Source of the DNA: Lojkania enalia
Lineage: Eukaryota > Ascomycota > Dothideomycetes > Pleosporales
Assembly (NCBI GenBank): GCA_010094045.1
Contig: ML986588.1
Span: 496,001-560,000, forward strand
DNA length: 64,000 nt
Reading direction: 5' to 3'
Below are positions 13,101 through 24,187 of this stretch, piece after piece. The position numbers and the translations under genes are program-made. The notes beneath the pieces were generated by a model. That model saw nothing but the letters and a program-made list of their open reading frames with translations. It was not told the DNA's origin and did no database searches. The first letter of the stretch is position 1, and each line of letters starts with the position of its first letter.

Positions 13101-13165
13101 GCCTTTCGCATTGTCTCGAGCTGCTCCAGCCATTGTACCTGGGCACTCTCCAGAGAAGGCGTCAT
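7187..13165 (-). CDS. SLH1: Slh1/ASCC3-type Ski2-like RNA helicase with two helicase cassettes
   Basis: ATP-dependent RNA helicase of the Ski2-like group; yeast Slh1 and human ASCC3 act in the ribosome-quality-control trigger complex that splits collided ribosomes. Exon 1 is 13165-12790 and exon 2 is 12741-7187; the 48-base intron joins in frame to give 1976 residues, the usual Slh1 length. Cassette 1 has Walker A APTGAGKT near residue 303 and IIDEVH; cassette 2 has GAPTGSGKT near 1163 and IIDEIH. Each is followed by a winged-helix/Sec63 unit. Both cassettes keep Walker motifs and the QxxGRAGRPQ motif. In the spliceosomal relative Brr2 the second cassette is degenerate and the protein is longer, so Slh1 is favoured. 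The acidic 125-residue N-terminus is a docking region in relatives. It diverges from YKT6. Confidence 0.93.
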
Positions 13166-13475
13166 GGTGGACGGTTACCCGGGTTAATAAAGCCGTTCAG
13201 TGTAGAAGGTTTTACGACTCGCCAGCGGAGTGCGCCGCTAGTGCTCGAAGAGGTCCACTCCGCTCCGCCCCCGCCCCCGCCTTAGGACTGGCGCTTATTA
13301 AGGAACATTGCGCCACAGACAGTCATCTCTGGCCTGAAACCACAACAGCTACACATACGACATCCGACCTCCTCTTGGGCACTCCTAACCCCAGTACTCC
13401 CTCCCTTCTTACGGACCGGAAGTCATTCCTGGTTTGCTTCCGTTCTTGAGGCTTTTTGCTTAGCTCGATTTCGCC
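13166..13475. promoter_or_regulatory. Divergent promoter between SLH1 and YKT6
   Basis: A 310-base spacer between two opposite starts. It contains a GC-rich CCGCCCCCGCC-like block near 13265-13283 and pyrimidine-rich DNA close to the YKT6 start. Shared control of two housekeeping genes is an inference from layout alone. Confidence 0.55.
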
Positions 13476-14381
13476 ATGAGGATCTATTACATCAGCGTTC
13501 GTAGTTTCACCGCTCTAATAGACCACTTCCACTAACGGCGATTACAGGTCTGGAGAAACGAAAAGGGCTCTCCCCCGCTTGAGCTCTGCCACGCCCGCTA
13601 CCTCAATGATTTCAATTTTTTTACAAAGGGCACGGTCAATAAATTCGTATGTCTTGCCTCCAAAGAGCTAGAACACGCCGCTGTCGGCATCGAGCGAGCC
13701 TCCGGATTCGCTTCAGGAGCTGACCATTCTTTCAGTTGACTTTCAGCGGCAATACCGTCTCTCAGAGGACGGCTCCAGGACAGCGGCAGTCGGTCAAGGA
13801 AGGAGGGGATGGTATGCATCTTGTTCCTTTTCAGCGGTTGCCTAAAGGCTAACGTGCGGTAGATGGAGGAGAGAAATGGGTACACGCCTACGCACGCTCA
13901 GAAGGTGTATGCGGCATCGCTGTTGCGGACCACGATTACGATAAACGGATCGTTCACTCGCTTCTCTCTAAGGTCCTCGATGATTTCGTTACCCGGTACC
14001 CCCGTACCGCCTATGTGAACTTAGAACCTGTACCAGACTCGGAAAAGGATAGGGACGGCAACAGTCCACAACGGTGCCCTCTCCCTGAGCTTAAGGATTA
14101 CATTGTGAAGTGGCAGGACCCAAGGCAGGCAGATAACATAACGAAGATACAGTATGAGCTAGACGAGACCAAAATTTTGATACACAAGACGATCGAGGGC
14201 GTGCTCGAGCGTGGGGAGAAGATCGATAATCTTGTTCAGAAGAGCGACATTCTCAATGCGCAGAGCAAGATGTTCTATACTCAGGTGCGTGTCGAGAACG
14301 TTCCAAAGGATAATGCTGGGAATTTGCTAACAGCTTCTGTTATAGGCGAAGAAACAGAATTCCTGCTGTGTTGTCATGTGA
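13476..14381 (+). CDS. YKT6: Ykt6-type R-SNARE with CCAAX-like lipidation motif (five exons)
   Basis: Longin-domain R-SNARE used in ER-Golgi, vacuole and autophagosome fusion. Exons: 13476-13496 (only 21 bases), 13548-13646, 13736-13811, 13863-14284 and 14346-14381. They join in frame to 217 residues; yeast Ykt6 has 200. The first codons read MRIYYIS, then a longin domain with a QRTAPGQRQSV segment and HAYARSEGVCGI, then the SNARE helix (ELDETKILIHKTIEGVLERG) with its central Arg in the zero layer. The end is KKQNSCCVVM: the first Cys of the pair is the palmitoylation site and the last Cys is the farnesylation site in relatives. Introns are 51-89 bases, and the last exon encodes only the lipidation tail. 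Frames on the opposite strand are shadows. Confidence 0.95.
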
Positions 14382-15567
14382 ATTCAGTTTCATGGGTTAT
14401 TAGTACTTTTCCGGCGTTGGATATAGTTTATTGATCATTCAAACTGCCTCATACCTTTTGCATGCCCTCGCCGACGGCACAGCAGTGTTTATCTCCCTTC
14501 TCTCACCGGCTTTTCATATGCAACTATTCCACAGAGGTGGGGAGTTTGGCGGATAGATACGCAATTAGTCTTTCACCTTCGTTATGGATAGTAAACGGAT
14601 ACTGAGTGGGCTACTTCGTAATCATCGTGTATCAATGCCACTTCACAGCTTACAATTAGATACAAAAGAAGATGCAAAGTGTGAAAGAAGTATGCATACT
14701 TTCGCTCACGTGTGACAATCCAGTAATCAAGAGAGGAGGGCCCATCTAGTATGGAACCCCGCCATTGCATTTTCTAGAACTCGTGACGCCGATGTCCACA
14801 TCCGAGCAGTATTTATAAGGCCAAACGCCGTTTTCGTCCGAGGCTTTCACCCGACTACCTTTAATTCAAGCATCACCACCCCTCAACTACGGTATTCTGC
14901 AGAATACGAGCGTGAAAATTTAACAACCATTGCTGATCCCCAAAATCATCCCGAAATTCTTCACCGAACTGTACTATGCATATCAAATAACTTCCTTCAG
15001 TTCCCCATTCTCCTTTAGGAAGTTTATGTAATGTCTAGAAATTTACTGTATTAGTGGCTAAAAGAAAGAAACCCTATGTAGGCTGTGCCTAGTTCTTGGG
15101 AGCATTGTCAGCATTCAAGTGACAAGGCCTGAAATTCTAAATTAGGCTGTTTCATATTCTGGCCCCAGGCGTCGGTCAAGATAGCCCAATGATCTCGTCC
15201 ACGTATCTAATTCCTAACGCCCCACCTGTCTCACTAGACTTTTAAAAACTCAGCTTGCGCCTCCTCGAAACTAATCTTGCAAAAGCCTAGAGTTTTTTGC
15301 GACCACCTTCTGATTTTATGGTTATCACAAGCTCATCCTTTTGCTGGTGCTATAGCTTCCTTCTGGTCGCCGCTCTTTTATTCTGGCTAGTTATATCAAG
15401 CTCCTCCTATTGAATCGAGGAGCTCCGAGTTCGAATTCGCACTTTCGAATACGTACAATCTCGACCAAAAAGGTCTTTAGCATACGAGGCCCCGAGCCTA
15501 TTTCTGTTTAATTCTTTGTTGTGTCTTTCCACTCTGACGTACATTGCCCATTGTTATACATTTCAAG
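14382..15567. other. Intergenic region between YKT6 and PQ-loop-like gene
   Basis: About 1.2 kb without a supported gene. Short frames on both strands lack motifs. The part from 15250 to 15560 is pyrimidine-rich and probably the promoter and leader of the next gene. Confidence 0.5.
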
Positions 15568-16507
15568 ATGAGCCTACCTAGTGTGCCGAATTGGCTGCGC
15601 ATGTTTGTCTACCTTCGCTCTATCCCATTCGAAGCTGACATTTCGAAGCATTCTGCTCATTCTAAGTTTTCTATCGTTTTTGCCACAGCTTCTTCGTGTC
15701 TTTTCAAGGAAAGACAGCTCCGGAATTTCAACTTACTACATGCTCTTCAACCTCATTAGTATGACTGAGCAGTTCACGCTAGCATTTTTCTTCATCGTGA
15801 ACAACATCGACAACCCCGACTTTTTCGTACATAACCCAATCAACGCAGGTGACTGGCTGAATCTAGCACAGTTGGCAGTAGTGTTGAGTCTTTGGTTGAT
15901 CCTGTAAGCCAAATATTCGATTTATTCATTCTCCGTAAAATCAGTAGTCTAATTCTCGTTTTATATTTGTAGTTGCATCGCATGTCTGTATTTTCCGTCA
16001 GACCATCGCGATGCCTCCAAAAGATTTGTCTTGGGTGTATATTTCGCATTCTTGCTCATCTCCATTGTCCCAATCTTCACAGATGCCGTCAGCCCGGGGG
16101 AGAACGACGCCCGAAGATGGAACGGTGCCCTCTTTCATGGTGTGCACTCTCTTTTCATCAATCCGATCGTTACCGGTTTTGGAATTGCATCTCTATATTT
16201 TCAAGCAAAAGAGACACTTTCGCGGTCATTGCCGCAGGCTCTAAGCATAATTGGATTGGCCGCTCAAGCCATTGTTTTCGCTGTAGTGGCAGTATCATGG
16301 ATAATGCGAGTCGAGTTCCCGTATGGCGGACTTGACCGGGTTTCGTTCGGAGTCTTTTCTACTTGGTATCAACTCGTTGGTTGGGCCGCCCTTGACAGCG
16401 CCATTTTTGCACTTGTGCAAGCTGCCCTGCTGTGGATTGCGTCGCGCCATTTAAGAAGGACAAACGGTACTTCGGATAGTGAGACTCAGCCGCTGCTGGG
16501 CCGGTAG
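15568..16507 (+). CDS. PQ-loop-like fungal integral membrane protein (three exons)
   Basis: Predicted seven-helix membrane protein. Exons: 15568-15602, 15649-15903 and 15973-16507, giving 274 residues. The first intron is 46 bases with a GTTTGT donor and a CTGAC branch site 9 bases before its AG; without it the frame shifts inside the first helix. Joined, the start reads MSLPSVPNWLRIILLILSFL, and a PQ-loop signature SFLPQLLRVFSRKDSSGIS follows, with Pro-Gln at the end of helix 1. The next segments carry FNLISMTEQFTLAFFF and AGDWLNLAQL, then four more helices and a short tail ending in QPLLGR. PQ-loop relatives include lysosomal amino-acid exporters and SWEET-like sugar carriers; the substrate here is unknown. 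It converges on the next gene with 218 bases between stops. Confidence 0.8.
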
Positions 16508-16725
16508 AGCTCGAGACTAGGAACTTCGATTCCCGGCAAAAAAAAAAAATGCATAGGAAAAGAATAATGGTTTGAGAATGCACTGCGTTATTCCAATGCA
16601 CGTCGCATAGTATTCCAATAGTTCCAGCCGCAGGTTATTCGTACAGCCCATACTGTAGTAGACTTTGTCCATTTCTTATTGTAGCTACTGGCAAACTAAT
16701 GGTATTTGCGATAAACTGCAAATGC

Positions 16726-18058
16726 TCAAATTCTTGGATCACTACCCAGGCCTTCAACAGAGAACTCTACAGGATCAGAAGCGGGCACAGCCAGCTTCGT
16801 CCGTCCAGCATTATCGGCAGGCTCGACTACTGGGCCCACGAGCCAACACGGCAATTTCACTACTGTCTCTGAATGCTCGTTCTTACTTCCCCAGTCCCAC
16901 CAATCTACTGTCGCGCCTTCGAATGCATAGCGAAATGTTTCACCATCCTTCGTATCTTCAGGGATCTCTGACCACCTTTCTCCTTGCAAGCGTTGGGACG
17001 TGATCCACGACTCTCCTGGCCGCAGGCTTACGAACTTATCGTCTTGACTAACATTAACTGGGATATCATCTTCGTCAGTGATCAAGAAGCCTCCGTCCCC
17101 GCCGTTTTCGTTGTCGCAAACTTCCCAATCATTATCACAGCGGCGATAGAGCTGAAATTTGTCGCTAGTATCGAACACATGAGTATGGAAGATTATCGGT
17201 TTTGCGGTCGCCTTAGCATCATAGGTAACTTTGACCGCTACGTTAAATATTGTGTTCCGGCTTAATATTTTCGAACACTCCAAGACAACGCTCAATGTCG
17301 GAGCTCCAGGATTGGGTTCGGGCTGAGGAGCCCTCGATCGCTGCTGAGCTTGCCGCCATTGTTGTTCCTTCACACTTGCCATTATGAATCCCTCCCGTGC
17401 CTCATACTCAGCTCGTTGAGGCCAAGGTTCTGATTCCATCTCGGGAGTAAACGATACATGAGGGCCACCGAGTAAGATGAGTCTCGATTCTTTTTCGGGT
17501 TGATTTGTCAACTCTTGATACATGTGTTCTCGTATCGTACCCCAGTCCCATTGCGTAATCTTGCTGCCTGGCCATAACAACTCATACTTCTCGCCGGGTG
17601 CAAGTGATTTTTGATACTTCTCTGGTAGTGTTACAAGAAATTTGACAGAGTCACCGCGCGAGAGTTCCCAGAGAAAGTGGTTGTACCCATTCACTACAAG
17701 AACCTCATCTTCCCGAAGGTTTACTAGGTTCGAATGGTCAATCTCGATCGGCTCAGGGCCATTTATCGTGTGATGAAGCAATACGAAGCCGGATGACGAG
17801 AATCCATTGCTATAAGGACTCCATCTGAATAATACGGGTTTGTCATGATCATCCTCTCCTCGCTCAATGCTGAATTCGATTTCATAGGGAAGCGTCAGCG
17901 ACAACCTCGGATCGGACTTTAGTTTGAGATGCAGGCGCTGTTCTCCCGGTCTTTGTGGTTGTTAGTTAAATTCAGCTTGCTGACGAAACCGCTTGAGAAA
18001 GAACGTACAGCAAGTCATCCTCCGATAGGATTATGTGGGATGTCAAATCTTGGTCCAT
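16726..18058 (-). CDS. Fungal protein of unknown function with two beta-rich repeats
   Basis: Two exons: 18058-18009 (50 bases, starting MDQDLTSHIILSEDD) and 17950-16726, separated by a 58-base intron with GTACGT donor and CTAAC branch. The product has 424 residues. I cannot name a family. It appears to hold an internal duplication: both halves have a stretch of beta strands followed by a Trp-rich motif, QWDWGTIREHMYQ in the first and DWWDWGSKNEHSE in the second, each after a segment resembling LRPGE or LAPGEKYELLW. The halves are separated by a Gln/Arg/Pro-rich linker (about residues 205-235). No signal peptide or membrane segment is seen, so it is probably cytosolic. The spliced start gives a better N-terminus than any ATG inside the long frame, which has none near its 5' end. 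Confidence 0.72.
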
Positions 18059-19389
18059 GTTGCGGAGTATTGTCTGGTGATGCTTTCGGCTTAATTAAAT
18101 TCCACTGGCGGATCGGATTCTGGGAGGCGTGGTCGGCTAACGCAAAAACCTTCACGAATGGGGCGGGTAGAAGGCTTGGTCAGCAAGCCTTCACAAAAAA
18201 AATTGGGGAATCAAGCTAAATCCCTTCCATGCACAAGAACAAATGTACGGGTTGGTAAAGTAGGCCGAGTAATGTTAGAAACTGAATGTACGTCTCAGCC
18301 GTGATTGTGCAAAAAAATGAGTTTTAATTTTTGAAGTGTCTAGGCGGTTAATTCTCTCGTGTTGTTGGTGTGAGCAAGAAGTACATGTGCTTAGTTATTC
18401 TCGGGTGATTACGCCTGAGACATCACCATGAGAAAGCGGTACACAGCCACTACGTCTGACTTCCTGCTTGATTATCACGAAGTCATTCTGGAAAAATGAA
18501 TTGACAGGAGCTTGGTTCAAATCAAATCGAATCGAATGCACATTATGTCTCACGCACGTTCTTTTACGTGAAACCCATGGATTTTACCATCCTTTCTCAT
18601 TTCTTCTCACCTGACAAACCTTATAGCTTTTTCTATATTCGGAGCGAGTATGGAAAAAATATCTTCATGATTCCTTTGAGCATGAAACATAATATCTATA
18701 AAAAAAAATATTCGGCGCGCATATTAAAACATAAGCAGACCGTAGTTTTGGGGTCCGAAGCAATATGAGAAGTCCAGCCAGCCATTTCAGGCGAATAATC
18801 AGCCCCCAAGAGTTGTTCTCGAGCTTTGAGATCAATGTATGGAGAATTGAATACAGATATTCTACTAAAATGTATTTTGAATCAAACTGCCTCTAATGCC
18901 AGGGTAGAAGAATTTCGTCGGTAATTTTAATCACTAAGGCGAAAATTTAATCATATACTACGGGAAGCGGAAACAAAGCTAGGATACAATGGGATGATTT
19001 CAGGCTTTCGGACTTACAGTTTCAAAATAATGAACAAGATTGCGCCACGGTCTCAGTCGATACGGCTTAATGTAGGATTTTCCGTGGAGATTAAGGGACC
19101 AAATGTATGTGCACTATTCCTCCTCTAGCTGTTTATACAGTTCTAGCCCTAGAACTAAACATAAGCCCGGAGAAGGCAAATTATGGCTTACTATGGTGAG
19201 CTTATACAGCCCCTTGGGCGGCTAGGGCTTGATTTGGAGGATAGAATATGTAAATCTCATAGAAAGTGTTCCTATAAGGCCAGCGATGATATAAACCATC
19301 CCTTTTCTCTTCATACTCCGAAGTAATAAATCTCTTCATTTATATCTTGTAAAAAAAATCTAAATCACTTACCGTCGCTTCGCGGAACG
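18059..19389. other. Long AT-rich divergent spacer
   Basis: 1.3 kb without a supported gene. AT-rich with A-runs. TATA-like DNA (TATAAACC near 19290) and an A-rich leader precede the protease-hydrolase gene on the right. Confidence 0.5.
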
Positions 19390-21685
19390 ATGAGATCTGT
19401 GGCTTTCCTACTCTTTGGAGCTTGGAGCGCGGCAAACTATGGCCAAGCAGCAACAGTTGACTTTCCTGACAACAGTTGCGACCAATGGAAAACACAAATT
19501 GAGGAAGAAATGCAATTTACAGTAGAAATGGCTAGCACAACGGCTGGGGACCTGCAAAAAGGAGGCTACTATGACATTTTCTTTGCTGAGATTCTTCGCC
19601 TAGACCCAGAATTCGCGCAAAATACCGAGGAATCATTCACGCGCATATCTGACATGGCAACGGGAACGAGTAGCGGATATAAATTCAAAGTCACTTGCGA
19701 CGATACGACTAATTTCTGCGCCAAGAAAAAGTTCATTGCGCATATGAATGACAAGAAGACGACAATGAATTTGTGCAAGATATTCTTCAATGATCCTAAT
19801 ATCAAAGGCACTCAGGACCGTCAAGGAGAATGCAGTACTATGGATATCAGAGCCGCTCAGCGAACACGATCCGCTATTCTTATACACGAGTTGACACATA
19901 CAAAATACGCTATGCTAGATGGAGACCCGTACGTAACAAAACAAACTTTGATGTTCACTTACTTACGCCATATAGAGCGCATGATTATGCATATGGCTTC
20001 AATGGCAACTACCAATTAGCACAGGGCACTTTTGACAGAAGCTGCGCTCCTTATAAGGACTCCAAGAAGATTTTGTGCCCTGTCAATGGAGTAGAGGGCC
20101 TTTGTCCTGCTGCATTCTCTGGCGGGAACGCCGATACGTACAGCTTTGTTGCCTCTGGCGTTTACTTTAGTACCAAATGTAACGCCCAGATTCCCCTCCC
20201 TCCACTCCCTAATCCCCTTGGTTCCAGTATTCTACCTTCACCGACCCCTACGCCTAGTCTCACTCTTGAACCTCCGTTGTCAAGTTTAATCACCCCTATT
20301 TCGAGCGTCGCCTTTTCAGCCATTGAAAGTATTGCCGCTACACCTTCGGATACTAATCCGACGCCAATCCCAGCAAAATACCGTCGCGACGTAAGAGAAA
20401 TCGTGGAAGCTCGAGCCGAATGCCCCATCTACGACGATTACATTCAATGGGATGAAGAGGTGGCTGATATTGAAGGCTACGTACACTTCGGCGATTCTTA
20501 TGGAGCTGGGATGGGGACTGGAACTACAACAGGAGATGGCTGTCGTGTCGGTCAGAACAATTTCGGAGACCTTTTATACAGATGGCTGGATGACGACAGT
20601 ATCCCTTTTGAGAAGAAAGTATGCTCTGGGGATACAACTAAGGGCCTAAACCGTCAGATTGATGAGTGGAGCGATCCAGGGAAAGCGACTGTGGGCACGG
20701 TATCCATAGGAGGTAATGACGTGGGCTTCAGCGACCTCGTTTGGTATTGCGTCATTACACCTAATACTGCTCGACTAGGCTCGACGAACCGGGCAAACTG
20801 TGTTGAAGCGGAAAACAAAGCTCGGGATATGATGAAAGACGAAGGCGAAAACGGGATCAAGGCTAAGCTTAAAGCCGCGTACAAGAAGATCCTAGACAAA
20901 TCAGCCAGAGACGTAAGCCACTAACGCCCTCTGCAAGGATTATCACTAACCGGAGGCAGGATTTCCATCTGTATGTGACCAGCTATGTTGGATTTTTCAA
21001 TCACGATACGACCGACTGCGATAAATCTACCTTCCACTACTGGTGGGCGGCCTATAACCCACCATCGGATTGGCCCACAAACAGAATTGTGTATCTGACC
21101 ACAGACCTACGCCACGAGATCAACGACCTGGTCACCAATCTCAACAACGTTATTTCGGCCGCCGTCTCTGATGTCAACAAAGAGCGTGGCGGGGAGCAAG
21201 TGCACTTTGTGGATGTGAATCCGCGCTTCAATGTACACCGTTGGTGTGAGCAAGGCGACTGGCATGAGCCTGCGCCTCAAGTCGAAAGTACATGGTTCTT
21301 TCTCAGCGGTTGGCCCGACGTATCGATTGAGGGTGCCAATGCCGACACGGCTGCAGTGGAATCAGCAGAGATTGCGTCGCTCATTTCGGCGGGAAGTATT
21401 CCCGTCCCGGATAGCAACTGTAGAGCCAGCTTAGACTCCGATGCTGATCCTTATTTACGCGCAATGTGTAATGTGGCTGAGGCCGTGGCTGAGGATCCAG
21501 AGGGCCCTGAAGCGAAATATCTGGCGGACGCAAACGCAGATATCCAGAGCGGCAATGTTACAAGCCAGCATATTGGCTGGTTTACACCGACACGCCAGAT
21601 CAAGACTTTCCATCCGCGCAGTCCGGGTATGGTAGCATATAGGGATGCCGTAATAGACAGCATGCAAGGAGTTGGTCAACTGTAG
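19390..21685 (+). CDS. Secreted aspzincin-like metalloprotease fused to SGNH hydrolase (three exons)
   Basis: Exons 19390-19928, 19976-20912 and 20960-21685 join in frame to 733 residues. An N-terminal signal peptide ends near residue 20 (after GQAA). Domain 1 has HELTH at about residues 166-170 and, across the first intron, DYAYG at about 183-187. HEXXH plus a downstream D-x-x-Y-G is the aspzincin zinc-binding pattern of M35/lysine-specific metalloendopeptidases. A Pro/Ser/Thr linker (about 245-310) follows, with a dibasic KYRRD site near 315. Domain 2 is an SGNH esterase/lipase-like fold: GDSY with the nucleophile Ser near 354, a GGND block near 425, and a late FHP His near 709. Each domain alone is familiar; the combination in one chain is unusual. 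The secreted location is inferred. The alternative of two genes is weakened because exon 2 carries the end of the protease, the linker and the start of the hydrolase in one frame. Confidence 0.82.
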
Positions 21686-22331
21686 GAGGAATTAGGACAG
21701 TAACAAGCATGCTAGGTTGTTGAAGGATTGATTCTAAATGATACCTCAGAGAACATGTCAATGCATTGGTCGGACGTTCATTCCTGAAAAGTTGCATGTC
21801 ACAGGAGTAAGGAGTAAAACGGTTAGATAATCATGAAAATGATATTTCTATAAATATTCATAGGAGACTACTAGTAAGGAAATCGTAATTTACCTATAGC
21901 ACGGTCTTTATCGAGGGTATTTGTCGCCTACGCACTCTATCAGACAACATATTGTCTAGCACGCGGAGCAAATGTATACATGTTTGTAGCCATAGGGATG
22001 GCATAACAATGACTGTGGGGTATAGAGTGGCATGATACAATTATCCTTTAAGTGACCTTTCGGCCAGAGCTGGAAACGGAGCGTACGCGTGTAATAGAAG
22101 ACACCCGGTTGAGGGTAAAGCACAATTTAGGAAACATCGAAAAATGCACTTAAATCTATATAATTTAATGCTAAACTGAGCTTTCCTTTGTTTGTGTCAA
22201 TATACAAGGATTAAGAAGCGCCATTTGGAATGAAAATATGCAATTGAGATGAAAGGTAGTAGGATCCCAGACTAATTCCTTATGAACGGACTGACACGCA
22301 GCGCCAGAGTGAGAGAAAATGTGGCATTTCC
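21686..22331. other. 3' flank of the protease-hydrolase gene
   Basis: AT-rich DNA with no gene seen. Confidence 0.4.
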
Positions 22332-22660
22332 TTAATAATTACCAAAGGCTATGTACTCGCCATCATAGTTCACTTCATCATCCCATTTTCCTATCCTATT
22401 CTCTTCGTCTTCGTCGTTTTCATCCTGCTCCTCGTCTTTTTCTTCTTCGTACTTTTTATCTTCGTCACCTTCATGGTCCTCTGCTTCCTCTCTCTAGTCC
22501 TCGTAGGCATTGGAATTAAACTCTAACAGACCTCTTCCTTTGATGTTCTCCTCATCTTCAACACCAGCTACGCAATGTGTTGGTTCATATCGCCGAGATA
22601 TTCGGGAAAACAGAAACCACAGTCTTCCCGGCGCGAAGCTCGTCTCTGAAAACCTACACT
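22332..22660 (-). pseudogene. Decayed acidic ORF with in-frame stop
   Basis: On the minus strand one frame reads from about 22645 to a TAA at 22334-22332. It is interrupted by a single TAG at 22496-22494. The part after the stop is extremely acidic (Glu/Asp-rich, with EEEKDEEQDENDEDEE) and ends GEYIAFGNY. The part before contains SFAPGRLWFLF, GVEDEEN and LLEFNSNAYED. This codon-level acidic pattern continues across the TAG, so a single nonsense change in a former exon is likely. A splice acceptor (TTTTCAG) lies just upstream at about 22646. No upstream exon was found. It could also be chance purine-rich DNA. Confidence 0.35.
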
Positions 22661-22975
22661 CTTCTACACTTTCGTCATTCGTGTCTTCTAGATTTCGTCA
22701 AAATGCTTAATTGACCCACAATACATTTCTATTGGTTGGCGAACTAATATTAACCCTTCGATCGAACTTTCACCATCTTACTTTTCTCACTCGTCTTCTT
22801 TGTATACCAACCCCTCCATCCAGGTTACAGCTCGCATACAATCTTACTTTGCGCACCATATTGCCGACAATGCTCTACGATCTGTATCTTGCTGTTTGCT
22901 GGAGACGGCTTTGTCAACGTTCTTTAACCGAACCACGATAATGTTAATGTACTTACGATGAATTTCTACTACCAA

Positions 22976-23006
<31 letters not shown>

Positions 23007-24187
23007 CTTTTGTTGCCGGGGACCTAGATGTAGCTTATTGCCTGCACACTTCCGCAACGGCTAGCTGTTGCTGCTTCTGCATTGGAGTGTCACCGAGGCG
23101 AGTATGGGCGGAGAACTCTTCTGCGATATTGAAACAATATAAGTCAGCTTGTGACCTTTTCGGATCGCGCCAGGTGAGAAAATCTATGTATTGAGTAATA
23201 GATGGGAGGAGGCCTAGTTTTGAGGGATTAAAGCCAAGATGTTGCTGAAAACGGATGAAGCATTTTAGGTTTTTGGAGCTAAAACTAGAGATGCTGGAAC
23301 GGATGCTTGTGAAGCCATTTCTTATTGTGATGGAATATGACTGGGTGCAGGAGTATGTAGTCAGTGGCTTTCTGGAATGCGTTTAAAGTGCTAGATTTGG
23401 AATCAAAGGAGCCTCACTATATCCCTTTGGCCGTTACAGCGAACTGTTGCAAATTGATAGTATGTATGTCTATATCAACCAGGCATCAATCGACGAACCC
23501 GAAGACATTCCAAGGTGACTTTATGAATGTCTAAAGATATACTAACACTACTACTAAGCTTAATTCGGAACGCCTTCACTACGGTTCTTGGCTCGTCAAT
23601 TACACTCGAAAATGTCCTAGATTAGATAAAGTAGAATAATGCGCTATCATCTATTCATTAAACAATTAATTAGCTGGTCAATGATTGATTGTACCAAACA
23701 AGTCTAGCCAACTGACTTTTCAATCCGCATACTAACTGGCCTTTAATCGCGGGTTAAACTTAGATTTTGTCAAGCAGCCGAAAGTCATTCCCGAGAGTAG
23801 GGATACGTATTTGAACTGCAGTAAAACAGACGATTAGCGAATAGAAAGATGGAAAGTCCGCACGAGGATGAAAGAGATCAATAGGTAGCACAAAAACCCG
23901 CTAAACCATGTTCCGATTGTCAGTTTAAACCAGGGCGTGTGGACGCGTGGACATTAACACAAACCCGGAATGTGCGGAAAGCAGATGCGAGCTATGCGAG
24001 CCGCATGCCAAGATGAGATACAAGGGGTCCCTTCATCTTTACCTGGTCGATAAATAGGAGGACCCTCTATATATGGGCGCTGCTTCCGACTGCAACAGTT
24101 TTTCATATGGTCTAGTGCTATCTACATTCTCTACATAGCTTCTTGTCGGAAGTTGCTAAACCTCTACCGCACTGCAAACTCACCAAA
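22661..24187. other. Gene-poor region
   Basis: 1.5 kb with a 26-T homopolymer (22976-23001) and no supported gene. The last 130 bases form the promoter of the cysteine-rich peptide gene, with a TATATAT box at about 24068-24074. Confidence 0.45.
22976..23001. repeat. Poly-T tract (26 T)
   Basis: Uninterrupted run of 26 T on the plus strand. No retroelement features flank it, so it is recorded only as a homopolymer. Confidence 0.95.

Noticed and set aside
7187..13165. Brr2 (spliceosomal helicase)
   Set aside because: Length, intact second cassette and the STACANATDLANWLGV-type segment fit Slh1/ASCC3 better.
15544..15907. Frameshift or pseudogene in the PQ-loop-like gene
   Set aside because: A 46-base intron with a good branch site restores the frame, so no error is needed.
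19390..21685. Two separate genes (protease and esterase)
   Set aside because: One exon contains the end of the protease, the linker and the start of the hydrolase in a single frame, with no stop or ATG-promoter context in the linker.
22976..23001. Poly-T as the tail of a retroelement insertion
   Set aside because: No reverse transcriptase, target duplication or element body is seen beside it.
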